DNA of 6,120 nucleotides, taken from assembly GCA_050257395.1 (NCBI GenBank), contig JBLMWU010000090.1, positions 1-6,120 of the forward strand, written 5' to 3'. Origin of the DNA: JAIRTY01 sp050257395. Lineage in GTDB: Bacteria > Actinomycetota > Actinomycetes > Streptosporangiales > Streptosporangiaceae. Shown piece after piece: positions 1 to 5,144 of this stretch (the stretch's first letter is position 1; every line of letters starts with the position of its first letter). The notes beneath the pieces are model-generated. The model did no database searches. It was given only the letters and a program-made list of their open reading frames with translations, and was not told the DNA's origin. Made by a program: the position numbers and the translations under genes.

Positions 1-252
1 CAGGCGCTGCGTACCCGGCTCGCCGCCGAGCGCGCCCCCGGCACCACCGGAGCCTCCACCCTGACCGCCGCCGAGCTCCGCCTGCTGCCGATGCTGTCCA
101 CCCACCTGCAGCTGCACGAGATCGCCGCCGAGATGTGCCTGTCACCGCACACCATCAGGGCACAGAGCAAGTCGATCTACCGGAAACTGGCCGCCGCCAG
201 CCGCAGCCAGGCCGTCGCCTGCGCCCGTGAGCTCGGCCTGCTCGAGCGCTAG
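1..252 (+). CDS. LuxR-family transcriptional regulator, C-terminal fragment (5' end outside window)
   Basis: This is the last 83 residues of a DNA-binding regulator, read in frame 1 from the left edge to a TAG stop at 250-252. After an Ala/Arg-rich linker comes a LuxR-type (GerE) helix-turn-helix. It starts at LTAAELRLLP, continues through EIAAEMCLSPHTIR (scaffold and recognition helices) and IYRKL, and ends with GLLER. The LTxAELRLLP opening and IYRKL are typical of the HTH of large actinobacterial regulators of the MalT/LAL kind, so the missing N-terminus is probably a long ATPase plus helical repeat region; that is inference. By hand alignment about 33 of 62 HTH positions match the complete regulator at 783-3050. 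It converges on the CMD gene, with 52 bases between the two stop codons. The HTH assignment is firm; the full-length architecture cannot be seen here. Confidence 0.88.
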   Translation, partial: QALRTRLAAERAPGTTGASTLTAAELRLLPMLSTHLQLHEIAAEMCLSPHTIRAQSKSIYRKLAAASRSQAVACARELGLLER

Positions 253-304
253 TTCCCATCACTTCATTCGAGTCCCCGTGCTGGGCTCAGCAGCCAAGGC
301 AGCC

Positions 305-664
305 TCAGGGACCATCGGGGTCGTCCAGCGCGGATTCGACGTCGTATCCAAGGGCGTCGGCGACGCCGCGAACGGCGGCGACGACCCGGCCGAGCCCGGC
401 CACCGGGGCGATGGCCAGTAGCACATCGGTGATTTCGTCTTCGGTCGCGCCCGCCGCCAGCGCCTGGCCGGTACTCCATTCCAGGCAGATCTCTGGTGAC
501 CCTATCGCCATTAGTGCCCCCAGCCGTACCAGCGCCGCGGTCTTGGGATCTAGGACCCAGGTGTCGGCCGGATCGAGCCTGAGCCCGGCGCGATCGTTGA
601 CGACGCCTTCATCGACGATCGCCAGCCTGCGCAAGATCTCCTTGAATCCCACCGCCTGGTCCAT
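305..664 (-). CDS. Carboxymuconolactone decarboxylase (CMD) family protein, AhpD-like fold
   Basis: A complete 119-residue protein. The core at residues 38-103 has the family pattern: LDPKTAALVRLGALMAIGSP, then a helix ending AAGATEDEI, then VLLAIAPVAGLGRVVAA. The family includes gamma-carboxymuconolactone decarboxylase (PcaC) and the alkylhydroperoxidase AhpD; members are small helical proteins that form oligomers. The catalytic CxxC pair of AhpD is absent: only one Cys (C60, in SPEICLEWS) lies at that point and no histidine follows it, so AhpD-type peroxidase activity is unlikely. PcaC activity is also not supported, because no other protocatechuate-pathway gene is present. Substrate and role are unknown. 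The ATG at 662-664 is chosen for the perfect GAGAGGAG ribosome binding site five bases upstream. The gene lies 118 bases downstream of the LAL regulator on the same strand and converges on the regulator fragment at 1-252, so regulation by one or both is plausible but not shown. Confidence 0.85.
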   Translation of the reverse strand: MDQAVGFKEILRRLAIVDEGVVNDRAGLRLDPADTWVLDPKTAALVRLGALMAIGSPEICLEWSTGQALAAGATEDEITDVLLAIAPVAGLGRVVAAVRGVADALGYDVESALDDPDGP

Positions 665-669
665 TCAAT

Positions 670-677
670 CTCCTCTC
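670..677 (-). promoter_or_regulatory. Strong ribosome binding site of the CMD gene
   Basis: On the minus strand this reads GAGAGGAG, a very good match to the 16S anti-Shine-Dalgarno, followed by five bases (ATTGA) and the ATG at 664-662. It fixes the start codon. It is also the 3' arm of one of two alternative hairpins at 670-698. Confidence 0.8.
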
Positions 678-698
678 GTAAGAGGCACCAATGCCTCC
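672..698 (-). promoter_or_regulatory. Overlapping inverted repeats in the CMD leader (possible operator or RNA switch)
   Basis: Two perfect inverted repeats share a strand segment. Repeat A, minus strand 697-682, is GAGGCA-TTGG-TGCCTC: six pairs and a four-base loop, with a possible extra G.U pair between 698 and 681. Repeat B, 685-672, is CCTCT-TACG-AGAGG: five pairs. The CCTC at 685-682 belongs to both, so only one can form in RNA. Repeat A leaves the ribosome binding site free; repeat B pairs it. The sequence shows the symmetry directly. Whether it acts as a DNA operator (A is a clean 16-base dyad), as a translational switch or not at all is inference. I found no convincing -35/-10 pair in the 118-base gap to tell which part is transcribed. 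Confidence 0.45.
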
Positions 699-782
699 AG
701 GCCGGGGTGGGTTGCCATGTCTCTACAGCCCGGGGACAAGGACGGTCGCCGCATCGCACTGATCTGGGTACGCGCCGAACGA

Positions 783-3050
783 TTAGCCCGGCGGCCCCGC
801 CGTAGGCTGGGTGCCGAGCAGGCCGATCGCGATAGCCCTTTGTACCGCGTCGTTGCGAGATGAGACTCCCAGTTTGCGGTAGATCGCCTTGATCTCGGTC
901 TTGACCGTGTGGCTGGACAGGAACAGCCGCTCCGCGATCCTGTCGGCGGTGAGATGTGTCTGCAGGTGGGGGAGCAGCCGTAGCTCGGCTGAGGTCAGCG
1001 GCAGCGTGCCGGAAGGTTTCGAGACTGCGCTGGCGGCAAGGACACCGCGGAAGTTCTTGACCTCATCAATCAGGGTCCCGAGGGCCGGGCGGTGAACCAT
1101 GATGTCGTCGATCTCGCGCAAGAGCTGGTGGACCGTTCCCAGATTGGCGATGGCAAGGTAGACCTTGGCCAGCTGCAACCGCAGCCGGACGGCATGGTAC
1201 GGCAGCAGGCAGGTAGCTGACGGGCGCGCCCGCATCGCCCTGGCGAGCTGCCGGTGCGCTTCGTTCAGGTCCCCGCGGTGCACCGAAAGCCTGGCGGCCC
1301 CGGCGAAGGCCGGAATGGTGAAGACGAAGTCGTACATCCGTCTTTCGTCGATCGTGGCCAGCGCCATCCCCAGACGGCCGGCCGCCTCCGCCCACTCGCC
1401 GCGATCCATGGCGAGCCACGCGAGCTGGGCTTCACAGATGGCGATCGTCTCGGGGTTGCCCATCGGGGCGGCGGCGGACGCCTCGGCGAACAGGGCGCGG
1501 GCCTCGTCCAGGCGGTCGGTGAGCAGGTAAGCCTCGCCAAGCAACCACAACGCAACGTCGTGGTACGGGCTCCAGGCGGGCTCTTGGGCCACGGCGCGGG
1601 TCGCGTCGGCCGCCATCCGCTCTGGACCAGCCGCACACATGAATGCCCGCAGCATGGCGCGGGACGAGTCGAAGGAGGCCGTGCCATCCGCGGGCAGGGG
1701 ATCGAACGAGGCAGCGTCGACGACCGCGGCCCACCGCATTGCCCCGGGCGTATCGCCGGTGATCACGCTGGCGAGGCAAGCATGCACCGCGAGCGGCGGG
1801 TAGCGTTCGATGCTCACATCGCCGATCGCGCGGTACCAGCGCTGCAGGGTTGACAGCTGCCCGGCCTGGTAAATCTGCCGGGTCAGCTTCGTCACCAGCC
1901 GTACGGTGCGGTCCCAGTCGGTCGTGGCCAACAGGTGCTCGACGGCCAGCACCGGGGCTCCGTTGGACTCATACCAGTCGGCGGCCCGCTGGTGCAGCGT
2001 CATGATGATGTCAGGTTCGGTGCGGCGAAGCTCCCCGAGCAGGAACTCGCGGAACAGGCAGTGATACCGGTACCACTGCCGCCGCCGGTCGAGCGGAGTC
2101 AGGAACAAGCCGTGTGCCTCGATACGGCGCAACTGTATGGACGCGGCCGACGACCCGAGGACAGCCTCGCAGAGCGGGCCCGAGAGCTGGTCGAGTATGG
2201 CCGTGCGCCTGAGGAACCGCTGAATGGCCTTCGGCTGCCGGATCAGGGTCTCCCGGTACAGATAGTCGGCCACGTACCGGTCGTCACCGGCGACGGCCTG
2301 TGCCCGGCCATGGCCCTCCCTCTCGATCAGGGCAGCGAGGTAGAGGCCGACCGGCCAGCCTTCGGTCCGTTCGGTCACCGCTGCCGCCAGCTCGGGGGTC
2401 ACGCTGACTTGCGCGCGCGAGAAAATCTGCCGGGCGCCGGCCGTATCGATAGCCAGGTCGCCGGCCCCGAACTCCAGGGCATCGCCTGAGACCCGAAGCC
2501 GCGGCAGGTGAGGCTGCTCGGAACGGCTTGCGGCTGCCAGCTGGGATCCACGGGGAATCGCCGAGATCATCATGCCCAGCACGTCGTGGCAGACGGGCGA
2601 CTGCAGCTCATGAAGATCATCCAGCATGAGGACGAACGGCACCGGGGTCGCTCGGAACTCCGCGGCCAGCCTCGGCGCCGCGCGGTCCGGCACCGATACG
2701 CGGGGGCCGCCGACGTCGGCGATCAGGTCACGGCTGGCCAGGCCGGCCCGGCAATATGCCGCCGCAAGCGCGGTGAGCAGGACCGCGGGATCATCGTCGA
2801 ACCTGTCAAGAGATACCCAGGCCACGCGGCGATCCTCGGTGGCCGCCCACTCCGCCAGGACCGTCGACTTGCCGTAACCCGCCGGCGCTGTGACCGCGAC
2901 CAAGCGGCAGCCGCTCGAACGGGCGGCCTCGATAAGGTCGCGGTGGCTCACGGCGCCCGGCTGGGGTGGCGGGACGGAGAACTTGGCGTCGAACAGCAGC
3001 TGGCTCAGCCCGGGGACCAGCGAGCCCGCTTCGTCAAGGTCCATGTTCAC
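783..3050 (-). CDS. MalT/LAL-type ATP-binding LuxR-family transcriptional regulator
   Basis: A cytoplasmic one-component regulator of about 755 residues from the GTG at 3050. Residues 25-65 hold a MalT-like opening (LLFDAKFSVPPPQPG) and the Walker A APAGYGKST (55-63). Walker B FVLMLDD ends at D144-D145. EGWPVGLYLAAL (230-241) and WYRYHCLFREFL (326-337) are family landmarks of the STAND/MalT ATPase. A long Ala-rich helical, TPR-like region follows. The C-terminal LuxR HTH (685-746) runs LTSAELRLLP, IAERLFLSSHTVK, IYRKLGVSSRNDAV. Family members switch to a DNA-binding oligomer when they bind ATP and an inducer; the inducer here is unknown. Upstream in-frame ATGs exist at 3110 and 3251. GTG 3050 is preferred because GGTGAAGG lies seven bases before it, and only about 8 of the 20 codons between 3110 and 3050 end in G or C, unlike the gene body. 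The stop is TAA at 785-783. The start is less certain than the function. Confidence 0.88.
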   Translation of the reverse strand: MNMDLDEAGSLVPGLSQLLFDAKFSVPPPQPGAVSHRDLIEAARSSGCRLVAVTAPAGYGKSTVLAEWAATEDRRVAWVSLDRFDDDPAVLLTALAAAYCRAGLASRDLIADVGGPRVSVPDRAAPRLAAEFRATPVPFVLMLDDLHELQSPVCHDVLGMMISAIPRGSQLAAASRSEQPHLPRLRVSGDALEFGAGDLAIDTAGARQIFSRAQVSVTPELAAAVTERTEGWPVGLYLAALIEREGHGRAQAVAGDDRYVADYLYRETLIRQPKAIQRFLRRTAILDQLSGPLCEAVLGSSAASIQLRRIEAHGLFLTPLDRRRQWYRYHCLFREFLLGELRRTEPDIIMTLHQRAADWYESNGAPVLAVEHLLATTDWDRTVRLVTKLTRQIYQAGQLSTLQRWYRAIGDVSIERYPPLAVHACLASVITGDTPGAMRWAAVVDAASFDPLPADGTASFDSSRAMLRAFMCAAGPERMAADATRAVAQEPAWSPYHDVALWLLGEAYLLTDRLDEARALFAEASAAAPMGNPETIAICEAQLAWLAMDRGEWAEAAGRLGMALATIDERRMYDFVFTIPAFAGAARLSVHRGDLNEAHRQLARAMRARPSATCLLPYHAVRLRLQLAKVYLAIANLGTVHQLLREIDDIMVHRPALGTLIDEVKNFRGVLAASAVSKPSGTLPLTSAELRLLPHLQTHLTADRIAERLFLSSHTVKTEIKAIYRKLGVSSRNDAVQRAIAIGLLGTQPTAGPPG

Positions 3051-3057
3051 GGCCGGA

Positions 3058-3065
3058 CCTTCACC
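3058..3065 (-). promoter_or_regulatory. Ribosome binding site supporting the GTG start of the LAL regulator
   Basis: On the minus strand this reads GGTGAAGG. The GAAGG core is seven bases upstream of the GTG at 3050-3048. For the in-frame ATG at 3044 the same core would be 13 bases away, which is too far. The ATG at 3110 has only a weak G-rich stretch with a GGTGG about eight bases upstream. Confidence 0.55.
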
Positions 3066-3069
3066 TGTT

Positions 3070-3086
3070 CGTGCGTCAATCGCACG
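3070..3086 (-). repeat. 6-bp inverted repeat upstream of the regulator's ribosome binding site
   Basis: A perfect dyad, CGTGCG-ATTGA-CGCACG on the minus strand, ends four bases before the GGTGAAGG ribosome binding site. If translation starts at GTG 3050 it lies in the 5' leader or promoter region, and could be an operator half-site pair or a leader hairpin. If translation starts at ATG 3110 it would be inside the coding sequence and probably incidental. Confidence 0.35.
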
Positions 3087-3176
3087 CTCTGCTGCGGTAG
3101 ATACGGACATCGCGCACCCCACCAGGACACAGCCACGACACGTCCCGGACAGGGCGGTCACCAGCTGCCGTTCTCT

Positions 3177-3223
3177 CCCATGATTGCCGTCGATCCGTGC
3201 GGGCCGACCTTCCCCATGATTGC
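3177..3223 (-). repeat. Direct repeat pair upstream of the LAL regulator (candidate regulator-binding sites)
   Basis: An 11-base sequence, CCCATGATTGC on the plus strand (GCAATCATGGG on the minus), occurs exactly at 3177-3187 and 3213-3223, 36 bases apart. Similarity extends to the left: 8 of the 12 bases before each ATG match. A shorter version, CCATGAT, is at 3277-3283 inside the cydC tail. The pair sits about 130-170 bases upstream of the preferred start, in the 207-base gap between cydC and the regulator gene. A spacing of roughly 3.4 helical turns and the position suggest operator or activator sites, perhaps for autoregulation; this is inference. I could not identify a clear -35/-10 pair in this gap. 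Confidence 0.4.
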
Positions 3224-3247
3224 TATCGGGGCAACCGGCGGCATAAC

Positions 3248-3282
3248 CCACGGTGGGCTATTTGCCGGAACGCCCACCATGA
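3248..3282 (-). terminator. Hairpin over the cydC stop codon, probable end of the cydDC transcript
   Basis: On the minus strand GGTGGGC (3278-3272) pairs perfectly with GCCCACC (3258-3252) across a 13-base loop. The stem extends outward by four pairs, two of them G.U (3279-3282 with 3251-3248), giving about 11 pairs. The TAG stop of cydC (3260-3258) lies at the loop-stem junction. No run of T follows, only GGGTTAT, so it is not a canonical intrinsic terminator; T-poor terminators are common in high-G+C actinobacteria. A small competing dyad, CCCAC-C-GTGGG (minus strand 3257-3247), overlaps its right arm. Confidence 0.4.
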
Positions 3283-5144
3283 TCACCTGGAACCGACCCC
3301 CGGCCCGGACGGATTTCATCGCCCGAATGAAGTTGAGAGATCCGGCCTAGCCGCCGGCGATCGGCCTCCGGCTGATCGGGCTCATGGTCGTTCTCCCACA
3401 TCCCCTGGTAGGGTCCGCCCGCGTGACGCAGCTGGTCGTGGCTGCCTTGCTCGGCGATCCTGCCGTGGTCGAGCACCACAATCTGGTCAACCTGGTCAAG
3501 CCCGTCGGGTTCGTGCGTGATGAGCAAGACGGAACGGCCCTCGGTGGCCTGCAGCAGGTCGGCGGTGAGTGCCCGGCGGTTGTCCGGGTCGAGGTGGGCG
3601 GTGGGCTCGTCGAGGATGAGCAGCGCGGGGTCGGCGAGGAACGCGCGGGCCAGCGCGAGGCGCTGCCGTTCGCCGCCGGAGACGGCGGCCCCATGGGTGC
3701 CGACCCGGGTATCCCAGCCATGGGGGAGGGACTTGATCCAGGCCAGCAGCCGGGCGCGGGCCGCGGCGGCCTCGAGTTCCTCGTCGCTGGCGCCGGGGCG
3801 GGCCAGCCGGAGGTTGTCGCGGATGGTCGTGTCGAATAGGTGCGGGTCTTGCGGGCATCCGCCGATGACCGACCGGACATCGTCGGCGGCGTAGCTGGCC
3901 AGGTCATGGCCGTTGAGCAAGGCGGCGCCGCCGCTGAGGTCGCAGAACCGCAGCAGCACGGCGGCGAGGGTGGACTTGCCGGCCCCGTTGGGGCCGACCA
4001 GCGCGACCCGTCGGCCGGGCGGCAGCTCGAGGCTGACCCGGTCCAGGGCGGGCGGCTCATCATTTTCCTCATAACGGACCGTGGCGTCTCGCATGGTGAT
4101 GGTGAATGGCCCCGGCGGCAGGGACCGGGGGTGGTGCGGTTCGCGGACCGGATCGGGTGTATCGGTGATCGCGGTGATCCGGCCCGCCGCGACGCGGGAC
4201 TGGTCCAGCTGCACGGCGGCGGCCGGCAGGGCGGTGACGGCCTCGAACGCGGCGAGCGCGGTGAGGGTAAGCACCGCCAGCGGTACCCGGGTGAGCGCGC
4301 CGGCCCCGGTGGCGGCGACGCCGAGCAGCAGCACCGCCCACAGCGTCAGCCCGGAGACCGCGCTCATCAGCCCGGTGCCGAGGCCGGAGGCGGCGGCGGT
4401 GCGCCGGGCGAGCCGGGTCAGCTCGGCGTCCTCGGCGTCCGCGCGGGCGAGCGCGGCGTCCTGGGCGCCGAACGCGAGCAGGTCGGCCGACCCCTCGAGC
4501 AGGTCGGTGACGGTCGCCGTAAGCCGGCCGCGGGCCGGGGCGCCCGCCCGGGCGGCCTTGCGGGCCACGGCCGCCGCCGCCAGCGGCACGGCGATGCCCG
4601 CGGCCAGCAGCCCGGCGGCGAGCACAGCGGCGGCCGGGGCCAGGATGAACAGGCACGCGGTCACCGCCCCGCCGCCGACCAGGGCGGCGGCCAGCAGGGG
4701 GCCGATGCCGCGGATGAACAGGTCCTGGGTCGCGTCCACGTCCGATACCAGCCGGGCGAGGAGGTCTCCCGAGCGGAACAGTGCCAGCCCGGCGGGCGCT
4801 AGCACCTCCAGCCGCCGCCAGATCGCCACGCGGACCTGGGCGAGCACCCGGAAGGCCACGTCGTGGGAGGCCAGCCGCTCCAGGTAGCGGGACACGCCGC
4901 GGCCGATGCTGAGCGCGCGGACCGCGACCACGGCCACCGAGATCGCGATGATTGCTGGGTGCTGTGAGGCCCTGGCGAGCAGGAACCCGGAGACGGCGAG
5001 CAGGGCGACGCCGCAGCCGGTGGCCGCGGCCCCGGCCGCGGCCGCGAGCAGCAGCCTGCCGCGCAGCGGGCGGGCCATCGCCAGCAGCCGCAGCAGCGGC
5101 GGCCGGTCACCCCGGCCCAGTGCGGTCGCAGGCCGGGCGGTCAT
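3258..5144 (-). CDS. cydC: Thiol reductant / haem ABC exporter subunit CydC
   Basis: An inner-membrane ABC half-transporter of 628 residues that pairs with CydD. CydDC exports cysteine and glutathione and binds haem in E. coli; it is needed for cytochrome bd assembly. Residues about 28-312 are the membrane domain, with six likely helices. RYLERLASHD (86-95) matches the E. coli CydC stretch holding His85, so H94 is the likely counterpart of that haem-ligating residue (from memory). The nucleotide-binding domain has Walker A GPNGAGKST (384-392), Q-loop Q432, signature SGGERQ (489-494), Walker B LLILDEPTAHLD with catalytic E513, and H-loop H544, so it looks fully active. The ATG at 5144 overlaps the cydD TGA as ATGA, which implies translational coupling. 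E. coli CydC (573 residues) ends near the equivalent of W583; here about 43 residues follow with weak codon bias, perhaps read-through. Confidence 0.93.
   Translation of the reverse strand: MTARPATALGRGDRPPLLRLLAMARPLRGRLLLAAAAGAAATGCGVALLAVSGFLLARASQHPAIIAISVAVVAVRALSIGRGVSRYLERLASHDVAFRVLAQVRVAIWRRLEVLAPAGLALFRSGDLLARLVSDVDATQDLFIRGIGPLLAAALVGGGAVTACLFILAPAAAVLAAGLLAAGIAVPLAAAAVARKAARAGAPARGRLTATVTDLLEGSADLLAFGAQDAALARADAEDAELTRLARRTAAASGLGTGLMSAVSGLTLWAVLLLGVAATGAGALTRVPLAVLTLTALAAFEAVTALPAAAVQLDQSRVAAGRITAITDTPDPVREPHHPRSLPPGPFTITMRDATVRYEENDEPPALDRVSLELPPGRRVALVGPNGAGKSTLAAVLLRFCDLSGGAALLNGHDLASYAADDVRSVIGGCPQDPHLFDTTIRDNLRLARPGASDEELEAAAARARLLAWIKSLPHGWDTRVGTHGAAVSGGERQRLALARAFLADPALLILDEPTAHLDPDNRRALTADLLQATEGRSVLLITHEPDGLDQVDQIVVLDHGRIAEQGSHDQLRHAGGPYQGMWENDHEPDQPEADRRRLGRISQLHSGDEIRPGRGSVPGDHGGRSGK

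Noticed and set aside
279..295. Small hairpin TGCTG-GGCT-CAGCA between the convergent regulator fragment and CMD gene, as a bidirectional terminator
   Set aside because: Only five pairs, no T-run on either strand, and an overlapping alternative GGCT-AGCC pairing. Too weak to call, though the position between two stop codons would suit a terminator.
3051..3257. A sigma-70-like promoter for the LAL regulator
   Set aside because: TTG-containing hexamers (for example TTGCCC, TTGACG on the minus strand) do not have a TAnnnT at 16-19 bases; no pair is better than chance in this composition.
1254..3350. Several plus-strand open frames opposite the LAL regulator
   Set aside because: The minus-strand product has Walker, MalT-type and HTH motifs in the correct order over its whole length; the plus-strand frames show no domain or ribosome binding site support.
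3840..4802. Plus-strand open frame of 320 codons opposite cydC
   Set aside because: Gly/Arg/Gln-rich translation with no recognisable domain, antisense to a well-supported ABC transporter gene. Typical of shadow frames in high-G+C DNA.
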